Source of the DNA: UBA4810 sp002479215
GTDB lineage: Bacteria; Desulfobacterota; Syntrophia; Syntrophales; Smithellaceae
Direction: 5' to 3'
Assembly (NCBI GenBank): GCA_049514435.1
Contig: JBEKVB010000004.1
Coordinates: 62,001-126,000, forward strand
Length of the DNA: 64,000 nucleotides
Shown here: one piece after another, positions 52,804 to 61,253 of the stretch
Numbering within the stretch: position 1 is the stretch's first letter
How the letters are laid out: each line of letters opens with the position of its first letter
Translations under genes and position numbers: made by a program
Notes under the pieces: model-generated
What the model saw: the letters and a program-made list of their open reading frames with translations, nothing else
Database searches by the model: none
Told to the model about the DNA's origin: nothing

Positions 52804-54891
52804 TTACTGTAGTCTAAATACCTGTCGCGAGTTGAATTCCGCTTGTTTTCCTTTGTTCCATTGCTTAACCGGACGCAAATAACCCACAACGCGAGAGTAA
52901 ACTTCGCAATCATCATCACAGGTAGGACACTTCTTCTTTTCGCCTTTAATGTATCCATGAGATGGGCACACGCTAAAAGTAGGAGTAAAAGTGAGATAAG
53001 GCAAACGGTAGTTAGAACAAATTTTACGAACCAATGTCTTTACCGCGTTGGGATTATCCACTCGCTCACCGGCAAAAGTATGGAATACGGTGCCGCCGGT
53101 ATATCTCGTTTGAATCTCATCCTGCAAATCCAATGCTTCAAAAATATCGTCTGTATAGTTAACCGGCAGTTGAGTGGAATTCGTGTAAAACGGTTCTGCT
53201 TTTTTCGATTTGCCGTTGCCGGCGCAAATAATATCGGGATATTTTTCTTTATCTATCTTGGCTAAGCGATACGATGTCCCTTCCGCCGGCGTTGATTCCA
53301 GATTGTAATTATTCCCCGTTTCCTTCTGAAAATCGATGAGCTTGTTTCTCATAAAATCGAGAACGTTTTTGGTAAAGGCCTGGCCCTCTTTCGAAGCGAT
53401 ATTTCTGCCTAATAAATTTAAGCAAGCTTCGTTCATTCCGACCAATCCAATAGTGGAAAAATGGTTTTTCCAATATTCATCAAATCTTTCTTTCACATTG
53501 CGCAAATAATATTTAGTGTAAGGATAAAGATCGCTGTCGGTAAACTTCTCCAGAACCTTTCTTTTTGTTTCCAGACTTTCTTTGGCCACCTCCATTAGGT
53601 TTTCCAGCCGTTGCATGAAATCCTTTTTGGATTTGGCCAAATAGCCTATACGCGGCATATTTATCGTAATAACACCGATGGAACCGGTAAGTGGATTAGA
53701 ACCGAAAAGCCCGCCGCCTCTCATTTCCAGCTCCCGATTGTCAATACGCAGACGGCAGCACATACTGCGCGCGTCTTCCGGATTCATGTCGGAATTGATG
53801 AAATTGGAAAAATAAGGCACGCCATATTTTGCGGTCATTTCCCATAAATCCTGTAAATTGGGATCATCCCAGTTAAAATCACGCGTAACATTGTATGTGG
53901 GAATGGGAAAAGTAAAGACCCTCCCTTTGGCGTCTCCTTCCGCCATCACCTGCAAAAAGGCCTTGTTGAAAAGGTTCATTTCCTCCTGGAATTCTTTATA
54001 TGTTTCTTTCTGCGGTTTACCGCCGATAATCACGCTTTGATCCGCGTAATATTTGGGGATGGTGACATCCAGCGTTACATTGGTAAAGGGAGTTTGAAAA
54101 CCGACTCTGGTCGGCACATTAATATTAAAAATAAACTCCTGCAGAGCCTGCTTTATTTCCGTAAACTTCAAACCATCGTAACGAATGTATGGAGCCAAAA
54201 GTGTATCGAAATTGGAAAAAGCCTGCGCTCCGGCCGCTTCTCCCTGCAGTGTGTAAAAGAAATTAACCACCTGACCCAAGGCGCTGCGCAAATGCTTGGA
54301 GGGTTTGCTTTCCACCTTGCCGGATACCCCCCGGAACCCCTGCAAAAGCAAGTCATACAAATCCCAGCCTACGCAATAGACGGAAAGCAGGCTCAAATCA
54401 TGAATATGAAAATCGCCGTCATTATGCGCTTTTTTGATTTCCGGCGTATAAATTTCATTTAACCAATAAACTTTGCTCACTTCCGAAGAAATATAATTGT
54501 TCAATCCCTGCAATGAGTAATCCATGTTGCTGTTCTCATTTATTTTCCAATCGGATTTCTTTAAATATTTATCAACCAGATCAACTTCCATTTTGTTGGC
54601 AATATCCCTCAAGCGGGCGTGTTGATCACGGTATATAATGTAAGATTTGGCTGTTTTGCGGTAAGTGGAAAGCAGGAGAACTTCTTCCACGATATCCTGA
54701 ATTTCTTCGACAGAGAGAACGTTGCCGTCAAAAAGCTTTTCGGCAAGATTTAAAACCTTGATGGTCAACTTTCGCGCTTCTTGAATATCAAATTCACTGG
54801 TGGCAGCGCCGGCCTTGGAGATGGCGTTGGTGATCTTTTCCGCATTAAATTTAACTAAACGGCCATCTCTCTTTTTAATTTTTGTGTTCAT
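52804..54891 (-). CDS. nrdD: anaerobic (class III) ribonucleoside-triphosphate reductase
   Basis: A 695-residue enzyme. An N-terminal ATP cone (KKRDGRLVKFNAEKI, EIQDIVEEVLL) precedes the catalytic barrel (DGDFHIHDL, SNFINSDMNPEDARSMCCRL). The C-terminus has the zinc cysteines (VCPSHGYIKGEKKKCPTCDDDC) and the glycyl-radical motif RVVGYL. The ATG at 54891 is favoured by GGAGG; an earlier in-frame ATG overlaps that site. It makes dNTPs without oxygen, requiring NrdG and formate or thiols. NrdR boxes lie upstream. Confidence 0.95.
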   Translation of the reverse strand: MNTKIKKRDGRLVKFNAEKITNAISKAGAATSEFDIQEARKLTIKVLNLAEKLFDGNVLSVEEIQDIVEEVLLLSTYRKTAKSYIIYRDQHARLRDIANKMEVDLVDKYLKKSDWKINENSNMDYSLQGLNNYISSEVSKVYWLNEIYTPEIKKAHNDGDFHIHDLSLLSVYCVGWDLYDLLLQGFRGVSGKVESKPSKHLRSALGQVVNFFYTLQGEAAGAQAFSNFDTLLAPYIRYDGLKFTEIKQALQEFIFNINVPTRVGFQTPFTNVTLDVTIPKYYADQSVIIGGKPQKETYKEFQEEMNLFNKAFLQVMAEGDAKGRVFTFPIPTYNVTRDFNWDDPNLQDLWEMTAKYGVPYFSNFINSDMNPEDARSMCCRLRIDNRELEMRGGGLFGSNPLTGSIGVITINMPRIGYLAKSKKDFMQRLENLMEVAKESLETKRKVLEKFTDSDLYPYTKYYLRNVKERFDEYWKNHFSTIGLVGMNEACLNLLGRNIASKEGQAFTKNVLDFMRNKLIDFQKETGNNYNLESTPAEGTSYRLAKIDKEKYPDIICAGNGKSKKAEPFYTNSTQLPVNYTDDIFEALDLQDEIQTRYTGGTVFHTFAGERVDNPNAVKTLVRKICSNYRLPYLTFTPTFSVCPSHGYIKGEKKKCPTCDDDCEVYSRVVGYLRPVKQWNKGKQAEFNSRQVFRLQ

Positions 54892-54942
54892 GAACTCCTC
54901 CATTAACCAGCAAAAAAAGAAATTAGTGCTGCCTCTATTATG

Positions 54943-54989
54943 ACGCTATATATTGTGGTTTGGAAGCATAATACTACTACATATAGTAA
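54943..54989 (-). promoter_or_regulatory. two NrdR boxes upstream of nrdD
   Basis: Box 1 (54943-54958) matches the consensus acaCwAtATaTwgtgt at 14 of 16 bases, with core CTATATATTG. Box 2 (54974-54989, core CTACATATAG) matches at about 11. The starts are 31 bases apart, three helical turns, as known for NrdR pairs. ATP/dATP-controlled repression of nrdD is expected; the repressor gene is not in the window. Confidence 0.75.
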
Positions 54990-55041
54990 TTATCAAGAGA
55001 AAAATAAAATATTTTTCCAATCATAATAATGCAGGTACTAG

Positions 55042-55264
55042 GTGCAGGGAGGTTTGGCTAATAAAGGATGCGGGTTGATTTGGGATTTATTGGGATATAT
55101 TGGGATAATAATTAGATTTTTTGGCGGCGCGACAATTAAATTAGATTTGACCAAAAATATTTTTTTTTGGCTTATACCGGCCCCACACTATACTTGAAAT
55201 TGGATTAATTTAACCATTGGTAATGTTTCATTATTATAAATTTTTTAAGCCAAACCTCTTTGCA
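55042..55264. repeat. left end: transposase-binding-like repeats L1 and L2
   Basis: L1 is GTGCAGGGAGGTTTGGC at 55042-55058. L2 is GCCAAACCTCTTTGCA at 55249-55264 in the opposite orientation, and is identical to the subterminal right repeat. Between them TGGGAT recurs three times at exactly 10-base steps (55081, 55091, 55101), placing the repeats on one face of the helix. Confidence 0.7.
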
Positions 55265-55275
55265 ATTACAAGCCC

Positions 55276-55402
55276 GAACTCCGAACAAAACGAACTCCGA
55301 ACACCTTTTTTTTACAAACATTTCGGAGTTAAAGATAAGATCATAAATATATTGATAAATATCTTTTTAAATCACTATTAAAACGGCGTATAAACTCCGA
55401 AC
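55276..55402. repeat. cluster of AACTCCGAAC repeats between left end and repressor
   Basis: GAACTCCGAAC at 55276-55286 and 55292-55302 (16-base period), TTCGGAGTT inverted at 55322-55330, AACTCCGAAC at 55393-55402. They lie behind the 3' end of the repressor gene, where an enhancer or transposase/repressor site could be. Their role is inferred. Confidence 0.6.
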
Positions 55403-55435
55403 AACAACACAATATTTAAAATGGTCTCTTGCCAC

Positions 55436-56059
55436 TTATCTTTCTCTTTTTTGATTTTTTCCATCTAACTCCACTTTCAGGGAATCGGGGTTGTCGAGAA
55501 AAGCAAAAAAGGCGTGTGTCGATTCGGGGCCCAAATTTAATTTTCTAAATATTTCAAAATCATCAGATATTTTGAGCAACGCTTTCAAGATCGTCTTGCC
55601 CTTTTCCTCCGTCTGCCATTCTTCACTTTGCTCAGAAAGTATTTTCCATAATGTAGATAACAACCTACCGAATTTTCCAGGCAGTATTTTTTCTTGAAGC
55701 CCGTCTTGATATTCCAGAACTATATTATAAGATAGTTCTAGAATTCTAGTGCTCGCATGTTTGTCAAACCCTTTATCATTAATATATTTAAAAGTAATCG
55801 GTTTATTATCTAGTAAAAAAAAGGAATCTTCTTTCATTTTGCCTTCGCCGGTCAATACCCAATTGGCGTTGTAGCCAAGTTTAACCAATTCCTTAATAAC
55901 GGCGCTGCCCGGAGCGTTTTTCCCTAATTCATATCCCTGCCATGCACGAAAACTTATACCTATATGAGACGCCATTTCCTTTTGGCTTTTTCCAAGATTT
56001 TCACGAATCTTTTTTAAATGGTAAGCAAGAGTCAAATTTTGGTTTTTTTTAGAAGTCAT
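55436..56059 (-). CDS. Mu-like C repressor (XRE-type HTH with C-terminal regulatory domain)
   Basis: A 207-residue protein. The N-terminal helix-turn-helix (LAYHLKKIRENLGKSQKEMA, SHIGISFRAWQGYELGKNAP) is of the XRE type used by Mu-like and lambdoid repressors. About 140 C-terminal residues are not a LexA-type peptidase (no Ser-Lys pair visible). The Met at 56059 follows AAAGG; an earlier in-frame start at 56104 would lie inside the early promoter and operator. It should silence the divergent transposase operon. Confidence 0.8.
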   Translation of the reverse strand: MTSKKNQNLTLAYHLKKIRENLGKSQKEMASHIGISFRAWQGYELGKNAPGSAVIKELVKLGYNANWVLTGEGKMKEDSFFLLDNKPITFKYINDKGFDKHASTRILELSYNIVLEYQDGLQEKILPGKFGRLLSTLWKILSEQSEEWQTEEKGKTILKALLKISDDFEIFRKLNLGPESTHAFFAFLDNPDSLKVELDGKNQKRER

Positions 56060-56074
56060 TTTATTGCCTTTCAG

Positions 56075-56119
56075 CATACGAAATTTTTCCTTGACACCAC
56101 GCAAAAATTTGTGTATGTC
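56075..56119 (+). promoter_or_regulatory. early promoter with operator-like dyad between repressor and ner
   Basis: TTGACA (56091-56096), 17 bases, TATGTC (56114-56119). An inverted repeat CATACGAAATTTTT (56075-56088) / AAAAATTTGTGTATG (56103-56117) surrounds the -35 box, so a dimeric repressor bound there would block initiation. The divergent repressor gene starts just 16 bases left of the dyad. Confidence 0.75.
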
Positions 56120-56157
56120 TTACACAAGTAAACAAAAAATAAAAAAACAGGTTAACA

Positions 56158-56475
56158 ATGCGCATAAAGAAGAACCCCGTTTCAATTGAGCTTTGGTCAT
56201 GGATCAAGCACCGCTTACTGACAGAAGGCTATCCTTCGTTTCGCGCCCTGGGGAAAGCCTATAGATATTCAGATGGTGCTTTTAAGAACGTAAAAAATTA
56301 TGCCTATCCTAAAATTGAAAAAATTATTGCCGACATCGTCGGCATGAAACCACAAGATCTTTTTTCTAACCGCTACGACGTAAATGGAAAGCCTATTGGG
56401 CGCAACTACCCACGTTCACGAAGAATAACAAAACGTAAAAGTATATGCAATATAAAAACAAAGCGGAGCAGATAA
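56158..56475 (+). CDS. ner: Ner/Nlp-like transcriptional regulator
   Basis: A 105-residue protein with the Ner-type HTH: SIELWSWIKHRLLTEGYPSF ... YSDGAFKNVKNYAYPKIEKI and the typical IIADIVGMKPQDLFSNRY. Mu Ner turns down early and repressor transcription. It has an unusually basic tail (RRITKRKSICNIKTKRSR). It ends three bases before the transposase start, so translation is coupled. Confidence 0.85.
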   Translation: MRIKKNPVSIELWSWIKHRLLTEGYPSFRALGKAYRYSDGAFKNVKNYAYPKIEKIIADIVGMKPQDLFSNRYDVNGKPIGRNYPRSRRITKRKSICNIKTKRSR

Positions 56476-56478
56476 ATA

Positions 56479-58407
56479 ATGGAAAGTGCTTCTGAAAAAA
56501 GTTATTTCACAGCCATTGAATATGCAGACATGCAACTTCCAGGACTCCCTATAACGGAACGCGGTATACAATTGAAAGCCAACAAAGAGCATTGGGAAAA
56601 ACGTCCACGTCAAGGCCGTGGCGGGGGCTGGGAGTTTGCCGTTGAATCTTTGCCCGTCAAAGCACGCATGGCATTCGAACGTACTTTGAATTTGTCCCCT
56701 CCCAAAGGCGATAAGACGTTGCTTCCGAAAGATCCTAGTCAATTTAATATACGGCAGCGAAAAGTGGCCGATAAACGTTTTGCGATAGTAACGGAATTCA
56801 ACCAAGCTAAAAAAAATGTCCCTCCTAAATTCCTCACCAAATTCACAAAGAATTTTTCAAAAAATAAAAACACCACCTGTAGCACTTTAAATAGGTGGTG
56901 TAAAAACTTTCAACATGGTGGTTATCAGGCCCTTATACCGGGTTGGAATAATGGAGATCCTCAAAACATTCTGACGCCGGAGATGAGAAAGTTCATCGAA
57001 AAAGCTTATTTACAGCCCTACGGGCCTCCGATTAAAAAAGTTCATGAAGATCTATGCAAAGCCTTTGCCGATAAAGGTCAGCGATTGCCTGCATACCGCA
57101 CTGTAGCCGCCTTTATAGATTCAAAATGGACACCGGCGCAGCAATTGCTGATCAGAGATAAAGAAGCATGGAATCGATTATATGATCCACATGTGCGCCG
57201 TGATTGGCAAAAATGTGAACTCAATGAGTTATGGATTTCAGACCATAAGCAACTCGACGTGGCCTGCCTTTTCCGGGGTAAGGTCATTTTCCCGTGGCTA
57301 ACGGCCATTGAAGAAGCCCTGTCAAGAAAATTTATCGGCTGGATACTTGTGCCGTCACCGAACGCATTAGCGATTGGCCAGGCGTTCCTATACGCAGTGA
57401 GTAAATACGGGGCGCCGAAAACTTTTTACTGTGACCGAGGCAAGGATTACCAAAGCAAATATATTTCCGGGGAAAAAGAGAAAAAGGACGAAGACGGCAA
57501 TTTAATAGACCCAGCGCTGCCGGGGCTTGTGGCGAATTTAGGGACTGAAATTTTTTATGCAGTCGGGAGAAATCCGCGTGAAAAAATTATTGAAGCAGCC
57601 TTCGGCTGCTTTACGGATCGATTAAAAGATCTGGTAGGGTATCGAGGGCATTCAATCAAAACGCGGCCAAAAAAACTTGACCACGAAATCAAAGCAAAGA
57701 ACCTCCTCATATTTGAGGAGCTAGAAGTAAAGATTGATGAGCTTATAAATGATAGAAACGCCCGGCCCCACGCCACAACAAAGAAAACGCCGGATTCATT
57801 CTGGTCAGGGTTTCAAGCGAAAATACCTTCACAAGACGTATTGAATTTTCTCTTGATGGATGTTCACCAACAAGTGACTGTGAAAGATTCATCTGTACTT
57901 CTCAAGGGCCTCTTATATCGCCATGATGAACTTTTTAAACTTGCCGGGGAAAAAGTTGAGTGTAGGCGTGATCCTAAGGATATTCGCACGGCGATAATCA
58001 TCTATCGAGATCAAGTTTTTTGCTCTGCAACACTGGAAACGCCCGACCATTATCGGTCTGCGATTACCTTGTCAAGCGTGGCCGATGCGGCCAGAATCCG
58101 TAAAAAAATAAAGAAATTTCGGAAAGAAATTATAGAAAGTGAAGATGTCATCGATGATCCGCTTAAGCTCGCGGTCGAACTTGATCAGAAGGAAAAGCTT
58201 CGTCAGCGCGATATCAGACCGGCGTCCAGCAAAGTAATTTCGTTTCATAGACGGGAAAAGCTGGCTCGCAATGTCTCTGATACGATGCGGAAATCAGAGG
58301 TGGAAGGTGAGTCTCAAGAAGCTAATACGGCGGCCGCTGGTGGTGACATCCTTTCTCGCTACCTTGCGGCCACCGCAGGAAAATCAAGACCAGTTGGGCG
58401 ATTTTGA
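56479..58407 (+). CDS. MuA-type DDE transposase
   Basis: A 642-residue transposase. The N-terminal ~75 residues form a winged-helix MuA-like domain (GLPITERGIQLKANKEHWEK, WEFAVESLPVKARMAFE), followed by helical Ibeta/gamma-type DNA-binding modules. The rve catalytic core has D in WISDHKQLD near 256, D in FYCDRGKDYQSKY near 318 and E in NPREKIIEAAFG near 371. A MuA-like C-terminal beta-barrel and basic tail complete it. Length matches MuA (663). It binds the terminal repeats and joins ends to target DNA together with MuB. Confidence 0.93.
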   Translation: MESASEKSYFTAIEYADMQLPGLPITERGIQLKANKEHWEKRPRQGRGGGWEFAVESLPVKARMAFERTLNLSPPKGDKTLLPKDPSQFNIRQRKVADKRFAIVTEFNQAKKNVPPKFLTKFTKNFSKNKNTTCSTLNRWCKNFQHGGYQALIPGWNNGDPQNILTPEMRKFIEKAYLQPYGPPIKKVHEDLCKAFADKGQRLPAYRTVAAFIDSKWTPAQQLLIRDKEAWNRLYDPHVRRDWQKCELNELWISDHKQLDVACLFRGKVIFPWLTAIEEALSRKFIGWILVPSPNALAIGQAFLYAVSKYGAPKTFYCDRGKDYQSKYISGEKEKKDEDGNLIDPALPGLVANLGTEIFYAVGRNPREKIIEAAFGCFTDRLKDLVGYRGHSIKTRPKKLDHEIKAKNLLIFEELEVKIDELINDRNARPHATTKKTPDSFWSGFQAKIPSQDVLNFLLMDVHQQVTVKDSSVLLKGLLYRHDELFKLAGEKVECRRDPKDIRTAIIIYRDQVFCSATLETPDHYRSAITLSSVADAARIRKKIKKFRKEIIESEDVIDDPLKLAVELDQKEKLRQRDIRPASSKVISFHRREKLARNVSDTMRKSEVEGESQEANTAAAGGDILSRYLAATAGKSRPVGRF

Positions 58408-58421
58408 ACTAGGAGGTTAAT

Positions 58422-59423
58422 GTGGGACAGGTACTTGCTTTAAAAATGCTTATTGATCATAGCCAACAAACTCGCACATATACAAATGAAGTTGAGAGTG
58501 ATGAGTCATTGCGCGCACGTCTCCAATTTCACATTGATACCTCCGGCCACTCCGCACTTGAGATCTGTCAAAGTGTGAGAGGGGAAGCCCATGCCGCAGA
58601 TATTCATAACTTTCTTATCAACCATCCTACAAAGTATTACCAAAATGCGAGGGAAGCAGTCGCGAAATATCTTGATAAAAAAGAGGATCCCAGATTTCTT
58701 TTAGAAAATACAATGTTTTGCGAAACAAGTTTCGCGGTAAAGATGGGGGCGATTTGCAGCTGTTGCAAACAGGATGCGGACGTTGGAATTATCGTTGGCG
58801 CTTCCGGTCTCGGAAAAACAGAAAATTTGAGGGAGATGAAGCGGCTGGATCGAAGCATGATGTTAGCGACGGCTGATCCGACATCGCGTTCAGTAGGTGC
58901 AATCCTATTATTGATATCCAAACTTTTACCAGGTATTTCCCGTGGGGCCCGCACCAGCAGTGCTTTTATGGCGAATATTATCGAGGCCCTTAAAGGCAGC
59001 GGCAGGCTTCTAGTTGTTGACGAGGCTCATTTTTTAAGTTGGGAGGCCTTTGAAGCGGCGCGAAAAATTTATGATGCAACGGGCATCGGGCTTGTTTTTG
59101 TGGGTCAGCAATATCTTTATGATCAGATGAGAGGAGGTTCTCGTAAATCGTTACTATGGGATCAAATATTTTCCAGAGTGGGACTTCGTGCCCATTTCAA
59201 GGGTGACATTCCTATGGAGGATGTTGAAATGCTTGTTAATAAAATTTACCCAACACAGCTTGATAAAAAATGTATGACGTATCTTTTTGATAAGGCAAAT
59301 GGCCCTGGAAAATTTCGAGCTATGATCAAGCTAGCCCAGCGCGCGCAGCGTCTGGCAGAATCAGAAGGGACAAAGGTTACGTTACCTTTGCTGCAACAAG
59401 TAAATAGTATTTTGATGACTTAA
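58422..59423 (+). CDS. MuB-like AAA+ target-selection ATPase
   Basis: A 333-residue AAA+ protein. Residues ~20-90 hold a helix-turn-helix-like N-terminus (FHIDTSGHSALEICQSVRGE); Walker A is VGASGLGKTEN near 121 and Walker B LLVVDEAHFL near 202, followed by GLVFVGQQYLYDQM (sensor 1). MuB (312 residues) binds DNA as ATP filaments, delivers targets and stimulates MuA. It starts 14 bases behind the transposase, with AGGAGG, in the transposase operon. Confidence 0.9.
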   Translation: MGQVLALKMLIDHSQQTRTYTNEVESDESLRARLQFHIDTSGHSALEICQSVRGEAHAADIHNFLINHPTKYYQNAREAVAKYLDKKEDPRFLLENTMFCETSFAVKMGAICSCCKQDADVGIIVGASGLGKTENLREMKRLDRSMMLATADPTSRSVGAILLLISKLLPGISRGARTSSAFMANIIEALKGSGRLLVVDEAHFLSWEAFEAARKIYDATGIGLVFVGQQYLYDQMRGGSRKSLLWDQIFSRVGLRAHFKGDIPMEDVEMLVNKIYPTQLDKKCMTYLFDKANGPGKFRAMIKLAQRAQRLAESEGTKVTLPLLQQVNSILMT

Positions 59424-59448
59424 ATTTTAAAAAGATATGGAGGCTAAA

Positions 59449-59673
59449 ATGGGTGGCTTAATTTACCCGAATGAAAAGGCAAAACTATTAAAAATGCTGT
59501 CACCAGAGACGCTGAGAATAATTCAAGCAGATTATCCTTTCAAGAAAGAGAGAAATCAAAAAATTTATGAATTGGTGCAACGAGGCGCCAGTCCCACTGT
59601 CCTGGCCGAAATAATTGGTGGGTTTTCTCGTACCAGCGTTTGGAAAATTGGCACGACAGGCAAGAATAGCTAA
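59449..59673 (+). CDS. small helix-turn-helix-like protein of the Mu-like element
   Basis: A 74-residue protein. The C-terminal part (KIYELVQRGASPTVLAEIIG, FSRTSVWKIG) looks like a short HTH. The start at 59449 is chosen because GGAGG lies just ahead; an in-frame ATG at 59437 overlaps it. Function unknown; it may be a regulator of the later genes. Confidence 0.65.
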   Translation: MGGLIYPNEKAKLLKMLSPETLRIIQADYPFKKERNQKIYELVQRGASPTVLAEIIGGFSRTSVWKIGTTGKNS

Positions 59674-59765
59674 TTAATCAAAACAGACGATCTGCCCAAG
59701 ATAAGGCTGTTTTGATGTGTTGGATAGGGAAATAAAAAATTTTTAAAATAAAGGAGGAATTAGAA

Positions 59766-60113
59766 ATGAAGGCGCAAAAGGAGAATAAAAGCATTGGATT
59801 TGATTTTGCATTTCATGAAGACAGGTTGAAGTGGATAGAAGATCCCAATAGCAAGGGGGTAAGTGCGCAGGTTATCGATATTCACTTGGGTATGATCAAT
59901 GATTTCATTAAAACCGTGGCGATTCTGGTCTTCGATTTACAAAGACGCTTTGAGGAGATCAAAAGGCAAAAAATGCTAGAAGAGAAATATCCGCCAATTC
60001 AAAAAAGCTGTCCCGCACCAGAACCAGTCTTGAAAGTCATCCCTGGAGGTATGGTCAATACGCGGCCTGCGAGGAAGGAAAAGAGAAGGGGCGGCATAAA
60101 CGTAACAGTTTGA
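59766..60113 (+). CDS. hypothetical protein of the Mu-like element
   Basis: A 115-residue protein with GGAGG upstream. The middle (VIDIHLGMINDFIKTVAILV, then FDLQRRFEEIKRQKMLEEKY) is helical and may form a coiled coil; the C-terminus is basic (PARKEKRRGG). No family recognised. Its stop codon runs into the 14-base perfect palindrome GGCGTCGCGACGCC (60114-60127). Confidence 0.55.
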   Translation: MKAQKENKSIGFDFAFHEDRLKWIEDPNSKGVSAQVIDIHLGMINDFIKTVAILVFDLQRRFEEIKRQKMLEEKYPPIQKSCPAPEPVLKVIPGGMVNTRPARKEKRRGGINVTV

Positions 60114-60145
60114 GGCGTCGCGACGCCTATTAGAGGCAAAAACTT

Positions 60146-60349
60146 ACGAAGAACGTAAAAAGACACTATGGTCAGGACAAATGCCACTATGAAGCCTGCA
60201 AGAGGGTTTTTTCAAAAAAGAGCGAAGACCAGCTTTATTGCTCAAACAACGGCAAATGTCGGCACGCTCAATTCAATAGAGATCATCCGCGCTGTAGTCA
60301 TAAAGTGATTAAAGCAATTATAAGAACAGTGCTGGAGGAGATGAGGTAA
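60146..60349 (+). CDS. zinc-ribbon-like small protein without a standard start codon
   Basis: The open frame from the stop at 60131 to a TAA that overlaps the next ATG (TAATG) encodes CHYEACKRVF, YCSNNGKCRHAQF and HPRCSHKVIKAIIRTVLEEM. The regular Cys/His pairs and the coupled stop/start suggest a real gene. No ATG, GTG or TTG is in frame. ACG at 60146 lies nine bases behind AGAGG and would be a natural place for a lost or non-standard start. Sequencing error or mutation cannot be excluded. Confidence 0.5.
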   Translation, partial: TKNVKRHYGQDKCHYEACKRVFSKKSEDQLYCSNNGKCRHAQFNRDHPRCSHKVIKAIIRTVLEEMR

Positions 60350-60873
60350 TGCCCCCAAGATCGAAGATAAAGACTTTGCCACCGAAAATTCGGGAGGACT
60401 TTGACAAGAAACTTATAGTCGATGGTTTTCGCAATTATGCCGAATGTGAAAAGTGGTTTGCCGAGCGTGATTATAAAATATCGAGATCATCTGCTCAGCG
60501 CTACGGAAAGGGTCTGGAGAAAAAAGTAGAATCCGTAAAGGCCGCAACGGACATGGCTACGGCACTAACCGATCAAGTAGGTGATGATGCCGGGAAAATG
60601 AATGATGCCGTGCAAAGAATGTATCAGGAAAAGATTTTTAATGCTCTTTTGGAAATGGAAGATATCGATCTGAGCAAGATGGATTTTGTCAAGCTGGGCC
60701 GCGCGATCAAGGATATGACGCATTCTTCCATATCACAGCAAAAATGGATGAGCACGTTCAGGAACAAGGCGAAGACGACAGCGGATGAAATTGCAAAAAG
60801 AGCCACGAAAGGTGGCCTGTCTGCGGAGAAAGCCAAAGATTTTAGAAAGATGATTTTGGGGATTGCGCAATGA
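60349..60873 (+). CDS. DUF3486 family protein (Mu gp27-like, small-terminase-type)
   Basis: A 174-residue protein. The N-terminus (LPPKIREDFDKKLIVDGFRN, then DYKISRSSAQRYGKGLEKKV) is the helix-turn-helix region typical of Mu gp27/DUF3486. The rest is helical with ALLEMEDIDLSKMDFVKLGR and SSISQQKWMSTFRNKAKTTA. In Mu-like phages this family is encoded beside the packaging genes and is thought to act as small terminase. Here it has no large terminase or portal partner. Start overlaps the previous stop (TAATG) and its own stop overlaps the next ATG. Confidence 0.82.
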   Translation: MPPRSKIKTLPPKIREDFDKKLIVDGFRNYAECEKWFAERDYKISRSSAQRYGKGLEKKVESVKAATDMATALTDQVGDDAGKMNDAVQRMYQEKIFNALLEMEDIDLSKMDFVKLGRAIKDMTHSSISQQKWMSTFRNKAKTTADEIAKRATKGGLSAEKAKDFRKMILGIAQ

Positions 60874-61250
60874 GTTTACTATATTTTGAACAAGAATTTG
60901 AATATGGAGGTGATAGTGTGAAATTAAAAGAAGATCCACGAATGAAGGCCTTTCTTAGGCTTGGCGATGAAATTATGTGTAATATACAAACAGAACAGTT
61001 TTCAGAGGGCGAGGATCCTGGGGAAACCCTGCATCGGAAAACGATGGACATTGTGATGAACCCTCCGGCTGCGGATATGAGCGGGGGGCCAATATCGGGC
61101 AGAATCGATTATAAGAGCGCCTTTGATATCGCTTGCGCGCAGAATCCCGACCTTGCGGCCCGATACATTCAAAAGATGGAAGAGGGAAAGGCGGCAAAAA
61201 GTTCAAAGGAGCAAGATACAACCAACTTTTCTAATATAAGGAGAAAGTAA
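60870..61250 (+). CDS. hypothetical protein, translationally coupled to the gp27-like gene
   Basis: A 126-residue protein starting in an ATGA overlap. An alternative start near 60909-60921 follows GGAGG (VKLKEDPRMKAFLRLGDEIM). The middle has NPPAADMSGGPISGRIDYKS, the end is charged. No family is recognised. It has the position of a Mu gp28-upstream protein but no resemblance to a terminase. Confidence 0.55.
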   Translation: MSLLYFEQEFEYGGDSVKLKEDPRMKAFLRLGDEIMCNIQTEQFSEGEDPGETLHRKTMDIVMNPPAADMSGGPISGRIDYKSAFDIACAQNPDLAARYIQKMEEGKAAKSSKEQDTTNFSNIRRK

Positions 61251-61253
61251 ACC

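Noticed and set aside
55080..55106. CRISPR-like short direct repeats
   Set aside because: Only three six-base units at 10-base steps; no spacers. They fit phased protein-binding sites at the element end.
60168..60307. ATG-started short frame across the zinc-ribbon region, with an A-rich slippery-like sequence (CAAAAAAG)
   Set aside because: A -1 shift there would lose the first Cys pair, so programmed frameshifting does not explain the gene.
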